This document shows, piece after piece, positions 24,533 through 36,553 of a stretch of DNA of 64,000 bases. How positions within the stretch are numbered: position 1 is the stretch's first letter; every line of letters starts with the position of its first letter. The notes below the pieces were generated by a model. That model was not told the origin of the DNA, did not search any database, and was given only the letters and a program-made list of their open reading frames with translations. This DNA comes from Campanula takesimana (taxonomy: Eukaryota > Streptophyta > Magnoliopsida > Asterales > Campanulaceae), in assembly GCA_026119855.1 (NCBI GenBank), contig JAOWBW010000320.1, positions 930,001 through 994,000 of the forward strand, in the 5' to 3' direction. A program made the translations under genes and the position numbers.

Positions 24533-24945
24533 ATTTTCTGCTTTAATGTTTGTTTTTTAATTTTATGTCAGTTTTATGTAATGATGTACTACTTTAATGT
24601 GTGTTTTCTATTTTATGTCAGTTACCTGCAATAATGTACTCGCCTTATCTTTTAATTAAATCTATTTAATTCTAGCTTTGGAATCCGTCAATTTCAACCA
24701 CTCAACCGAATCCTTATCCTTTAATTAACTCGATTTAATTCTATTTCAAATCCGTCAATTTCAACCACGCAACCGAATTCTTATCCTTTATTTAACTCGA
24801 TTTAATTCTATTTCAAATCCGTCAATTTCAACCACTCAATTTCTCTATAAATAATACTCTCTTCCTTCATTCTTCCTACACCAAATACACTCTCCTTTCT
24901 TTCTTCCTACATCAAATACTCTCTCTTTTCCTTCTTCCAACATCA

Positions 24946-27224
24946 ATGGATCCATCCAAATTTCCATTTTTTGATATCGAAGCCTACAAAAGGCAATATG
25001 AAATTGAAGATAGATTTATTGTGAACCGGTTTTTTCAACCCGAAACACAGAAAAAAACCCGAAAATATTTCAAAAGAGATCACGCTTTGCACAATAAGAG
25101 TCTGGTCGAAGACTACTTTTCCGAAAATGCTAGGTACAAAGATTTTTTTCGCCTACGATATCGGATGGAGAAACATGTATTCCTTCGCATTGTCGCGGAC
25201 CTATCAAACCATGACGAATACTTCTGTTGGGTATGCCCACATATCTAAATTTTAATGTATTAGGATTGATTAGATTTGATTGATCCATCACCTAATTTTT
25301 ATTTCATGGACTTTAGACCCACATGTAAGAAGTATTTATACTTCATTTTTTTAGGTTGTCCATTGATATAGAATAGGCTTAGAAATAGGGCAAGAAGATC
25401 AAGTTTTAAGATAAATCACTCAGTGAGTTTCAGCCGCGCTTATGCGCCTCCTGCGCCACGCGCCACGCGCCTTCCACATTCGCGCCATGCGCCATTTAGA
25501 GCGCGCGCATAAGGCTCTCTTCATAAGCTATGTTACGCGCCTCTGCGCCCCTTGTTTTAAGCGCACGCGTCTGTGCGCCTCTTGGCTCAATGCGCCTCTT
25601 GGCTCAAACGCGCCTCAAAGTGTTTATTCAAACTCAGTGATTTATTAAAGACTCGAAGACTTGAAGAGAATTCAAATTACGCCAATGATCCAACGGTGGT
25701 TAAAAGATACATATGCGCCTAATCTATTGACACGTGTCCACAACGGTCACATTTATGTTGAGTGTCAAAATGGCCATAATATATGCATGCTCCAATCAAC
25801 GAGCGACAGCTCATCTTATCCACAAGGATTTCCAACGGCTAGTTTTTTTTAAGTTCACTATAAATACCCCATAACTTCAACATTTTGAAGTTGCTGAGTT
25901 TTGCTAAGAATTTCAAGAATTTCTCTCTCTAAAGCATTTGTTGAAGATTTGAAGATTGCCTTCGTTTTTCCAGATTTCTCAAGAACATCTTCATACCTTC
26001 ATCCTTAGCCCAGATCTTCAAAGCCTTAACACTTTAGTTTCTTGTGCTCTCCATCTCAAAGATCTAAAGAGCCTTGATACTAAGAACACACACGCACCTC
26101 TTTAAGATTAATCATTTAGATTCTTCTTTAAGAGATACACCGGTTATTGTTTTGGATTTGTTCTTTCATAGTAATAGATCTTGAGTTAGTGTATAAGCTC
26201 AAACATTGTAATTTGTAACACTCACTCATTATATAAGATCTCGATTTGAAATCCAAGACTAACCATCTTGGTAGAGGACGTAGATCTTTCATTGATCGAA
26301 CCTCTCCAAATAGCTTGTGTTATTATCTTGTTATTTCTTTCAAGTTATTATTTTCACTCACTATTTGCTTGTTTACTCATTGTAGATTGATTGAACTGAA
26401 TTGTGTTGTGTTTGTTAAAACATTTGCCTTAGTTCCTTATTTCACTCACTTTGAGCCAAAATACTTAGTGTGTGTGTTGCGCTCCCTTTATCACTTTGCG
26501 CCTATTTTCATTACTAAATTCCGCTGTGCATTTCACTCACTCACTTGGGCGCATTTCATTACGCTTACTTGATAAAGTGCGCATTTGCAATTGAGTTTTT
26601 CAAGGGTACGAAAAGATTTTTAAAACAGCTATTCACCCCCCCCTCTAGCTATTTTTCATACCCTTGTTGCCCTTTGGGACCAACAACTTCACACAAAGAT
26701 TTGATGCTGCCGGCAAAGAAGGGCTATCTCCAGAAGCAAAATGTACCATAGCCATGCGAATGTTAGCATATGGTATGTCCGCCGATCAAATTGATGAATA
26801 CATAAAAATTGGAGGAAGTACAGCGTTGGAGACGTTACGTAGATTTTGCACTGGGGTCATTCAGTTGTATGAGCAAGAGTACTTGAGAGCCCCAAACGAA
26901 GCTGACTTGCAAAGAATACTTGTAATCATCCGAGAACCATGTCGAATGTGGCAGATGAAGGACTTGGCTCTGATCATGAGGTCATGTATCATATTACATA
27001 ATATGATTGTTGAGGATGAACGGGATACATATACTCAGAATTGGCTTGACTTTAATGATCAATCCGAGGCAAGCGGATCTGGTAATCAGCAACCATTCTC
27101 GACTGAGATATTACCTGCATTTGAAGATCATGTACGTACTAGAGCGAAATTGCGTGATTCAAGAGCTCATAAACAATTGCAGAAGGATCTAGTCAAGCAC
27201 ATATGGGCTAAGTTCGGAAATTAA
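24946..27224 (+). pseudogene. Harbinger (ALP1-like) transposase, interrupted and lacking catalytic core
   Basis: The first part, 24946-25224, begins MDPSKFPFFDIEAYKRQYE and runs to a HDEYF motif. A solo LTR (25225-26685) interrupts it, and it resumes at about 26691 with RFDAAGKEGLSPEAKCTIAM, MLAYGMSADQIDEYI and STALETLRRF. After NEADLQRIL the sequence jumps directly to VIIREPCRMWQMKDL and then IILHNMIVEDERD. Family members have some 150 residues in between, carrying the D, D and E catalytic residues (the segment after GMLGS..., the GYYLADG region and the RKDVERAFG region). All three are absent. The C-terminal end HIWAKFGN is intact. The protein cannot cut DNA. Confidence 0.8.
25225..26685 (+). 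mobile_element. Solo LTR, 1.46 kb, in the Harbinger transposase
   Basis: It starts TGTTGGGTATGCCC and ends GGGACCAACA. The TSD ACTTC is at 25220-25224 and 26686-26690. A TATA box CTATAAATAC is at 25858-25867, so it is plus-oriented. A strongly GC-rich block of repeated GCGCCTC/GCGCCACGCGCC units lies at 25436-25622, about 240 bp upstream of the TATA box. A C-run followed by CTCTAGC at 26634-26649 is near the 3' end. No internal region is present. Confidence 0.85.
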
Positions 27225-27464
27225 TAATTTAATAGTTTTATTGCATTGTGAGTCGAGTCTATTGTATCGTTTGTTTTTTTTTCTTTCATTACTTGTATCG
27301 CGAGTTAAGCTTATTGTAACTTTTTTTTTGTTTAATAATAATTATCGTTATTTCTCGTATTTATTTAATTACAATTAAAAAAACATTAATTAAGTGTGAT
27401 TTTTTAATTATAAATTATTATTATTATTATTATTATTATTATCCCGAAAATATTATTATTATTA

Positions 27465-27499
<35 letters not shown>

Positions 27500-27797
27500 C
27501 CCGAAAATATTATTATTATTATTATTATTATTATCCCAAAAATATTATTATTATTAATTATTATTATTATTATTATTATTTTACTAATCATAAAAATAAA
27601 AGATATAAAATAAAATAAAAGTGGTGGGGTAGGATGATGAGTTGGGAGGGTGTTGAATGGAAAGTATTAAATAAGCCATTGGAAGGTGTAAAAGTTGATG
27701 GGTTGTTGAATGAGTAGGTGGATGGAGAGAGAAGATGAGGTGGAGTGATAAAGTGAGTGTTGAATGGAATGTGGTTATTTAACCACTGTGGATGGTC
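27225..27797. repeat. 3' terminal region of Harbinger with compound ATT repeats
   Basis: Beyond the transposase stop the sequence is AT-rich. From about 27415 to 27583 it is a compound microsatellite of (ATT)n blocks separated by repeated TCCCGAAAA or TCCCAAAAA spacers. The last 180 bp are G-rich on the plus strand and run into the right end of the element. No gene. Confidence 0.7.
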
Positions 27798-27971
27798 AAA
27801 ATTGGTCAAAGTTTAACATAGTTGATCATATGTGACATTTATTTCGGGACAGAAGTAGTATTGCTATGGTAAATTTTTTGATACACATGAAAGGAGATCT
27901 AGTGTGTACGAGATTATCATAACACGAAAGGAGATCTCACACACACAAATTTAATTTCAGTTGTTCACTTA
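27798..27971. repeat. Right copy of the 174-bp direct duplication
   Basis: It is nearly identical to 22166-22339 in length and sequence. The host sequence then continues at 27972 with CAAACTCCGTTC, which has no counterpart on the left. Confidence 0.9.
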
Positions 27972-28887
27972 CAAACTCCGTTCATATGATCAAATGGTGA
28001 CCACGGTGGCGACAGTTGTAATTTACCATATGACGTTGCCAAATGCCAAAAAAGGAGGAAATTTTGGTAATGGAAGAAATAAAAGATAGGTTGGGCAATG
28101 CATCCATCCAAGTCAATTCGTTCCCACCAGATCCCTTTGGACTTTATACATTAATGTGATTGAAGTTGATGTAAACATTTTGACAAAAATGGTAAAAATA
28201 AAACAAATTGATAAAGAAGAAGATTCAGTTTTAGAGATTTTTTTTTTTTACTTTACTTTGACTTGAAGTAGTATCTTTTTTTGGTCAATTCCCACTTATC
28301 TAGATAACGCGGCATCCATCTGTCTGTCAATGGACTTTTATTTGTTTATTTTCCGGTGAGATACCAGTTGATCAGTGTCGGATTCTGAACCGCTCCACCC
28401 AATGGCTCCGATTAGAGGCATCTTATTGGATTTTGTGTTCGACGGATGAGATGTGTCCGAGCTCGGTAGGATCTACAAAAAAATTGAAATCATCTTAGCC
28501 GCACAGATGATGACCTCGCCTATGTGGCCTTGATCGGAGCCGTTGGGTGGAGGGGTAGAGCTAAAATGGGTGGAGCGGTTCCGGGTCCGTGTGTCCGAGT
28601 TAAATTTTTAAGAGTTTGCAAAATCATTTTCATTATTAAAAGTTCCTTTCTCAAAAATTAATTCATTATTAGTACATACCATTAATTAATTGTATTAATG
28701 ATGATTTTAATTTATTGAATGAGGTTGATATAAAAACAAAAGACAAATCAAGTATACGTAGCAATATTGAGTACCCTCTAGCTGGATTCATTTTGGCCAT
28801 TTTCTCAATCTATGGTTTTCTCTACGTGCTTGAGTCGGCCTTTAGTTGACACCAGATCATGCTTGTTGCAATTGTAACAAACATTGG
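27972..28887. other. Intergenic stretch with a palindromic MITE
   Basis: I see no gene. At about 28374-28600 lies a MITE-like inverted repeat with GAACCGCTCCACCCA on the left and TGGGTGGAGCGGTTCC on the right. It is the same family as 61339-61563. The rest is AT-rich intergenic sequence. Confidence 0.55.
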
Positions 28888-29343
28888 TGAAAATTTGGGA
28901 AAAAACGTGTTTTTCGCTAAGGTTCGCGTACAACGTGTTTTTAAATTAACGCGGTGGCATTTTTGTAATTAACGGGAAGTTGTTTAGTGCTGATCGTAAG
29001 TGCCAGTGGTAGTGTAAAAAAATGCCAGCCATGTACACTGACACTTATTGACACTACCACTGGCACTTTTAATAAGTGTCAGTATCAATGTAAAAAAATG
29101 TCAGTGTAATGGCTGACACTTTTAAGCACTAACACTGGCACTTATGAAAAGTGCCAATTCTAATGTTTATAAACGCCAGTTTGAAGTACTGACACTTTGT
29201 AATATTAACCCTCACCATTTATGATGCTCCCAATTATTTACGAAAATGCCACCGCTTGGTTTTTAAAAAAGCACCAACGGCTTTTGAAAAACACGTTTTT
29301 TCTTTTGATTAAGGTAAAACACGTTTTTCACAAGACCAACTCT
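28888..29343. mobile_element. 456-bp Mutator-type MITE with internal minisatellite (D family)
   Basis: The 9-bp TSD AAACATTGG is at 28879-28887 and 29344-29352. From the right end the opposite strand reads AGAGTTGGTCTTGTGAAAAA, followed by CGTGTTTT; the left end has the matching GGGAAAAAACGTGTTTTT. Subterminal GCGGTGGCATTTTTGTAA (28951-28968) is inverted as AAAATGCCACCGC near 29244-29256. The centre is a degenerate repeat of AGTGCCAGT/TGACACTT units. No coding capacity. Related copy: 61868-62379. Confidence 0.8.
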
Positions 29344-29527
29344 AAACATTGGCGTAAGTAGTTTTTTTTTTCTTTCTTTTTTTCTTTTTTATTTTTGTCA
29401 AAAGGGCAAATAACTTTTGGGGTACTATAAAACATAGCTAATTTTTTTCATACGTAGATGATTTTTTTATTATTTTTTTTCGGAAGGGGGGAACCATGAT
29501 TTATGATATTGGATTTCTTTTACATAT

Positions 29528-30593
<1,066 letters not shown>

Positions 30594-30859
30594 CTCCCTC
30601 CGTCCCGCCGGAAACTTCAAAAAAAAATTATGGCACAAGAATTAAGGGAAAAAGTGAAAAAGGTGATGTGTTGTGAGTGTTGATAGTTGAGTGGGAGAGA
30701 GAAAGTGGGGTAGAGAATAGTTAGTGGGTTAGTGGATGTGAGTATGAGAAGTGGGACCCACTAATTAAAAAGTATTAAAAACTTTCTATTATGGATTTTG
30801 CAATTTCTATGGGACGCCCAAAATGGTAAGTTTTGCAATTTCCGGCGGGACGGAGGGAG
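30594..30859. mobile_element. Intact 266-bp Stowaway MITE
   Basis: The ends are CTCCCTCCGTCCCGCCGGAA and its inverse. TA lies at 30592-30593 and 30860-30861. It is the uninterrupted version of the Stowaway at 7107-11062 and supplies the empty sites that date the Mutator-like insertions there. Confidence 0.9.
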
Positions 30860-31197
30860 TAGTATTTTTCTAGCTTTATCCCAAAATAAATTTTACATTT
30901 ATTCATTTTAGAATAAATATTTGAAAAAAAAAAAATGAATCTTGGATTCACATGTCATATTGTTTTGCCTTCCGCAAAAAAGGACAAGAGCTCAATTTCC
31001 CTACCCGCTATAGTAATTTTTTTTAAGAGTTAAAAAATAATAACTACAAACTAAAAAAAAGAAGCAATTCGTGAGTTTAAGTAAAAATCATATTTTTTTA
31101 ATTGTATTTTTAGTTATCACAAAGAATACTGTCTTCTTCACTTTCTTGTTCGTGACAAACAAAATAGGAGCAATAGAAAATATCTCTTTATTTAATA

Positions 31198-31450
31198 CTC
31201 CATCTGTCCCGGAAAGTTAGTCCTTCTTTTTTTTTTGTTACTATGAAGGAATTTTGAGCAATAATTAAGGCTACTTTTAGTTATCTTAATGTGAATCTAA
31301 AAAATGGTATTAATAGTATTTATAATAGTGTATCAATAACAATGTTTTAATTTTCATTAAAATAATTAAAAGTAGCTTTAATTATTGCTCAAAGTTCTTT
31401 CGTAGTAATAACAAAAAAAGAAAGACTATCTTTCGGGGAGACAGAGGGAG
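31198..31450. mobile_element. 253-bp Stowaway MITE
   Basis: The left end CTCCATCTGTCCCGGAAAG matches an inverse right end ending GACAGAGGGAG, with TA on each side. Arms are inverted over nearly the whole length (GAGCAATAATTAAGGCTAC). It is the same subfamily as 5455-5769. Confidence 0.85.
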
Positions 31451-31487
31451 TATTATTTAATTAGTCCCTTTTCTTAAAAAAAAAATA

Positions 31488-31761
31488 CTCCCTCCGGTCT
31501 AAAATATCTGTCATTTTTTGACTTTTCACAAAGATTAAGAAATGCAATTATTACGGCATATTAATTGTGAAAGTTCCATGTTTACCCTTATTTATTGTTC
31601 ATCTTTCTTACATTATTACACTACCTAAGTCAATTAATAAAGTAAAACAACTTCCAATGTAAGGGTAAATTGGGAATTCTAATTGTCTTGAATTAAAAGT
31701 GACAGTTATTTTGGACCAAAAAAATTGATCAAAAGTGACAGATATTTTGGACCAGAGGGAA
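31488..31761. mobile_element. 274-bp Stowaway MITE upstream of the extensin gene
   Basis: The left end CTCCCTCCGGTCTAAAATAT and the inverse right end ATTTTGGACCAGAGGGA are flanked by TA. It ends about 190 bp upstream of the extensin TATA box, so it lies in the promoter region. Confidence 0.85.
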
Positions 31762-31954
31762 TATGAACAGTGTATAACAAACCCATTCAAACATTTGACG
31801 AAAATGTCATGCAATGCAATACACTAATGTTCAAAGCACATTTATTACCTCCTAATTGAGTATTCATTAACTTTTTAAGAAGTTCAAATAACAAAAATAA
31901 TTACCTCAATACTCTTTTTATGTTTTAAAAAAAGATACTGTGATTTTTTTCGAG

Positions 31955-31963
31955 CTATATAAA
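31955..31963 (+). promoter_or_regulatory. TATA box of the extensin gene
   Basis: CTATATAAA lies 60-68 bp upstream of the start codon at 32023, leaving room for a short 5' untranslated region of about 30-35 nt. Confidence 0.75.
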
Positions 31964-32022
31964 GGTGGGAGGGGATGGCTTAAGAGCATAACCAATTTTG
32001 TAGTAACAAACACAAACACATA

Positions 32023-32679
32023 ATGGGGTCTAAGAAGATGGCCTCTTTTATGATTGGTCTCCTTGTAGTCATTGTATCTCTCAGCTTCCCTTCACTAACC
32101 ATTGCTGCTGATAAATACGTTTACTCTTCTCCTCCACCACCTCCTTACAAATACAAATCCCCACCACCACCTCCTCCAGTGTACAAATCTCCACCACCAC
32201 CAGTGTACAAATCCCCACCACCACCTGTGTACAAGTCCCCACCACCCCCGGTTTACAAGTCCCCACCACCACCAGTGTACAAGTCACCACCTCCCCCGGT
32301 TTATAAGTCCCCACCACCACCGGTGTACAAGTCCCCACCACCTCCTGTCTACAAGTCCCCACCACCCCCTGTGTACAAGTCCCCACCACCTCCGGTTTAC
32401 AAGTCCCCACCACCACCTGTCTACAAGTCCCCACCACCTCCTTACAAACACAAATCCTCACCACCACCTCCTCCAGTGTACAACTCTCCACCACATTACA
32501 AGTCCCCACCACCACCAGTGTACAAGTCCCCACCACCCCCTGTCTACAAGTCCCCACCTCCTCCAGTTTACAAGTCTCCACCACCACCAGTTTACAAATC
32601 CCCACCTCCTCCAGTTTACAAGTCTCCTCCTCCACCAAAATACACCTATAGCTCCCCACCTCCTCCTTACCATTACTAA
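32023..32679 (+). CDS. Extensin, SPPPPVYK-repeat hydroxyproline-rich cell-wall glycoprotein
   Basis: This is an intact single-exon ORF of 218 residues. Residues 1-28 form a signal peptide (MGSKKMASFMIGLLVVIVSL, cleaved after ...TIAA). The mature part is built from SPPPP blocks: ten consecutive SPPPPVYK units, a PYKHK-type spacer with VYNSPPHYK, then five more SPPPPVYK units, ending in KYTYSSPPPPYHY. In this family the prolines are hydroxylated and arabinosylated in the secretory pathway, and tyrosines are oxidatively cross-linked in the wall. Here YKYK and TYSS near the ends and VYK in each unit supply Tyr and Lys. Synonymous codons vary between units, so the array is not a fresh duplication. 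A TATA box lies upstream. Reverse-strand frames across it are shadows. Confidence 0.95.
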   Translation: MGSKKMASFMIGLLVVIVSLSFPSLTIAADKYVYSSPPPPPYKYKSPPPPPPVYKSPPPPVYKSPPPPVYKSPPPPVYKSPPPPVYKSPPPPVYKSPPPPVYKSPPPPVYKSPPPPVYKSPPPPVYKSPPPPVYKSPPPPYKHKSSPPPPPVYNSPPHYKSPPPPVYKSPPPPVYKSPPPPVYKSPPPPVYKSPPPPVYKSPPPPKYTYSSPPPPYHY

Positions 32680-33366
32680 GCAATGCCATGGATGTTTAAG
32701 GTATTTCAATTCAATCTAATTAATCTATCTGCCAAACCAGAAATATATTAAATTTATTGTTTAAAAAGAATAGTCTCATTTTTTTTTCTTTTTTTCTATT
32801 TAATTCCATCCCAGAATAAATATAATAGTTTAATTTTTTAGATCAATTTAGCTTAACTTTGACAAACATTTTTTGGAATTTCAATGAATTTATGAAATTC
32901 TAAACATATTATTACGCCATTTAATATATGATCAATAATACTTGGTGAAATAGTTAAAATTTCATAAATTTCAGTTAAAGTTTTTTCGCAAGGAAAGATT
33001 ATTAATTAGTTTATGTATCTATCTTAGTCCTTGCAATTCTGCATGGAGTCGTATATTTCGTTAAATTTATTTAGAGCAATGGTCCAATGACAGCATATCA
33101 TATATTCCTGCAGGAAAGCGATTTGAAGGCATGTAGCTTTTGGAAGTGAGAATGAAAGTGATATATGAAGATGGAGAAAGAATAATAAATTGCACAATCG
33201 AAATTAATTAAGCATAAGGAGTTTTTTATTTTTATTTTTTTTTTATTTTTTTATTGTTAATGTTAATGTATACGATAGAATGCGTGTACTTTATTTCGGA
33301 TTTGTCTTGTCTCATGTATGGTGTCTTGTCTCATGTATGGTGTCTTCACCAACCACTCTTAATATA
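32680..33366. other. 3' flank of the extensin gene
   Basis: This is AT-rich sequence holding the probable 3' untranslated region and polyadenylation site, with no single clear signal. I see no further gene. A short tandem TGTCTTGTCTCATGTATGG pair lies at about 33302-33342. Confidence 0.5.
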
Positions 33367-33613
33367 CTCCGTTCGTACTAAAATAATATTTTCATTTTTA
33401 ATGTTATTATTAATAATGTATTTTGAGCAAATAATTTAAAGTTAAATTAATTATATTTTAAAATTTTAAATTTATCAATAATACATCATCAATAATACTA
33501 TTTAAAAAATTTAAATTATTATTATCATATTTAAATTTGACTTAAAATTATTGCTAACAGTTCATTCCTAATAACAAAAAAAGTGATAACATTATTTTGG
33601 AACAGAAAGAGTG
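33367..33613. mobile_element. Stowaway MITE
   Basis: The left end CTCCGTTCGTACTAAAATAA and the inverse right end TTATTTTGGAACAGAAAGAG are flanked by TA. The arms are AT-rich and inverted through TTTGAGCAAATAATTTAAAG. Confidence 0.75.
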
Positions 33614-33659
33614 TATGTTTATATATACTAGTTGGTAGCCCGTAGGGTATTATTATCTA

Positions 33660-33917
33660 CTCCCTCTATCCCTAAATGAGTGTCAAAATTTCATTTTAAG
33701 GGACACTGAAAATCTCAACTTTTTGAATAATTTGGTAACAACGATTCATATATAATCTTGTAATCTCCTTTCTAAACCTTTAGTTTTGCACGTATAAAGA
33801 AACCGGTGAATTTTTTTTCGAAAAAAAACGTTTAGGGAGAAAGTTATGTTAAAAAAAGACACTCATTTAGGGACAAAGATTTCTTGAAAATGAAAATTCA
33901 TTTAGGGACAGGGGGAG
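33660..33917. mobile_element. 258-bp Stowaway MITE
   Basis: The ends are CTCCCTCTATCCCTAAATGA and its inverse ending TTAGGGACAGGGGGAG, with TA on both sides. It is a close copy of 62820-63077, sharing AAATCTCAACTTT and ATATAATCTTGTAATCTCC. Confidence 0.85.
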
Positions 33918-34431
33918 TATTTTTTAATAAAAATATTGATATATTTAATTATTTAAAAAATATAACTGAAATTTGGTATCTAAAATCAATTTAAAATAAA
34001 CTGCAAAATATCATAAATATGCTCATGTATTTAAGCTAACATTCATATGTTCCATTATATGCAATTTTATCTGACTATGTCTTTAATCTCACATCTAAAC
34101 TAACCTCCATAAAGTTTTCATCCAATATTTAACGAAAATGCTAACACGGCGGCATATGATGAATCAATGGACATAATTGTCACAAAGCCTATTATACGAT
34201 AACACGTGTGATTCTATATCATAAATTCACGCGGCGTGTTATATGAATAACATCAACCAAACGACCATGCACTTACATACTCACCTTAACTGGTCAAACC
34301 CTTCCCCCACACAACCCCATTGTCTCCTACACTCCCATCTCAATCTCTCACCCTCGAATATTCCTTGTTTTTACATAGCTTCTACACCGTCTCTTCATTT
34401 CCATCTCTTTCACCTTCTTCCTAACTAATAC
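33918..34431. other. Intergenic AT-rich sequence
   Basis: I see no gene. The open frame at 34243-34428 is short and of low complexity. The last five bases (AATAC, 34427-34431) are the left target duplication of the next retrotransposon. Confidence 0.5.
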
Positions 34432-35989
34432 TGTACGACCCGACTTTCACATAATAATTAAATTACATAAATTAGGGAAAACCCTTAACGTCAACATAAA
34501 TTCAAAACCAACGTTACCATTCAACGGCTAGTTTACTTAACCATAATTCAAACAGTACGGAAGCATAACTAATATTTAAATCCCAAAGGCTAGTACAATC
34601 CACTAGCTCAACACAAAACGATTAATGTCTTAAAGTCTTCAAAACCTTGGACTGCCCTTCCTTGCAACCCATCTAGATCCTTAGTCTTTACCTGGGAAAA
34701 ATAATATAAGAAATGGGTGAGCGAACAATGCTCAGTAAGTTCATACGGGATCTCTCCGGGTACTAAGAAGAGATGACCGAAAGAACGGATCCAAACAATT
34801 ATATTTCAAGGAAAGGCTAATCATCAATAATCTTAACTGCATGTAACAAACACAGTTATCAATTCAATGAATTATGGTCCTAGTTTAATCCGTCAATTCC
34901 AGAGTTTCAAACACCTTTTCAGGGTGTCACAGTTCCAAACACCTTTTCAGGGTGTTAAGAGAATAAGAGACCTTACACCTTTTCAGGATGCTCCCTTATT
35001 TAGGTATATCATGATAACCAAGCTACTTCCTCATGTAGCAATTTAAAAGTCTAAGTTCTTTTCTTTCAAACTAGACTTATTCGTAATTATTCCTTTTCGA
35101 TCAGACTAATCCAACCGCACCTATTTCAATTAGATACAGTTATAGTTCTTAGTATTCTAGGTACAAGAATACTTAAGGCAATTTCAATCTGTTTGGATAC
35201 CCATTGAACAAAATACATCAAGGGTAAGATAATCAAAAGACGTTCAACAACATCAGAGTTCAAATGCTACGGACCATCGGTAGCTACACTTGAAACAAAT
35301 AAGGAAGATCCTACATAAAAGGATGAATCATCAAAGTACTTAAGGAACGTAATCCCTTACCTTGGCTTGCGTTAATCCTCCTTGCAAAACCACGCGCACG
35401 TATCTACAATCATGCGAAAATAACTTTCTTAGACAAAAGTAATACTTTTTACTTCCGTCCCCATTATACTATACTTTTCTTATCCTTAGCCTACGAGTTA
35501 TACCTTTTGACTCCTTCTAGGGTTAACTTTACATTCTAGGGTTTCACAATTTACCCAATTAGATTTATACCCAAAATACTATTTTAGGTTTACCCCAAAA
35601 GACCCTAGGGTTTCATCATCCTCAATTCCCAAAACTATTTTCCAATTCTCCACACTATTTTCCAATTCTCAGCATACTCCCCCACACACAAACACACGCA
35701 CACACACACTGTTACACACACTAAAACACCTTCCAGCACAAACAAAACACACACTATTTTCACCACAAACACACGCACACACAGTAGCACGCACACACCC
35801 ACACACACTCACAGTAACACGCACACACACACACACCCCTTCACACCATTCTTCTTCCTTCTTAATTAAACCCTAGGTGATAAATTATCATTCTTTAGGG
35901 TTTCAATCATGATTCAACGAAAGAGAAAGGATTAGGGAAGTACCTTTGATGAACCAAACCGGGCTCCTCTTCTTCTTCTTTTTTCCTCC

Positions 35990-36036
<47 letters not shown>

Positions 36037-36341
36037 TTCTCTTTCTCTGTTTTTCCCTCTCTCTGCGTCTCTCCCTCTCTCTGTGCAGTCTCTCCTTCTT
36101 TCTCCCATTCTATTCTTTCTTTTCTTTTGTGGTAGAATAATACTAGGGGTCTTAGAGAGGGTTTTTATATTTTAGGGCTTTCAATTCCCTAACTAAGAAT
36201 AATTCATTCTCTTCTTAAATAAAGATTTGGGCTTTTCTATTTTGACCCAATAACTAAACCCAATCCTTTTTATTAATGGCTCGGCCCAAATAATTAAAGA
36301 GTTCAAAAAATAAATAATAGGGGAAATTTCAGGTTATTACA
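34432..36341 (-). repeat. 3' LTR of the minus-strand Tekay-like element
   Basis: On the plus strand it starts TGTACGACCCGAC and ends GGTTATTACA. It contains two or three copies of CACCTTTTCAGGGTGT at 34911-34990, CA-rich sequence at 35680-35845 and a (TC)n tract at 35995-36034. ORFs within it are artefacts of these simple repeats. Confidence 0.9.
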
Positions 36342-36553
36342 TTCTTTCATCCTTAAAAGAGTTTGGTCCACCAAACTAAACGTACCTTAATCAGAAAACA
36401 GGGCGGGATATGCCTCTCGCATCTCGCTTTTGAGCTCCCACGTAGCTTCCCTTTCCGTGTGGTTGCTCCATTGTACCTTCACATAAGGAATTACTCCTTT
36501 TCTCAGGATTTGATCTGTCCGATCTACTATCTTTACAGGTTCTTCGTCATAAC

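Larger units (their letters stand above)
22340..27797 (+). mobile_element. PIF/Harbinger-type DNA transposon, defective
   Basis: The ends form weak inverted repeats (GACTACCTGCAATGG on the left; GACCATCCACAGTGG from the right on the other strand). Inside are the two genes typical of this superfamily: a Myb/trihelix-like protein (23373-24532) and an ALP1-like transposase (24946-27224). Two solo LTRs have entered (22372-22957 and 25225-26685). Instead of the usual 3-bp TTA/TAA duplication, the element is flanked by a 174-bp direct repeat. The transposase lacks its catalytic centre. Confidence 0.75.

Noticed and set aside
32081..32719. Long frames on both strands across the extensin repeat
   Set aside because: They arise from the CCACCA-type repeat; only the +32023 frame has a signal peptide and the SPPPP pattern.
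34243..34428. Short His/Ser/Pro-rich frame before the retrotransposon
   Set aside because: It is short and low-complexity, with no recognisable domain or promoter.
35946..36140. Leu/Ser-rich frame in the LTR
   Set aside because: It is a translation of a (TC)n microsatellite inside an LTR.
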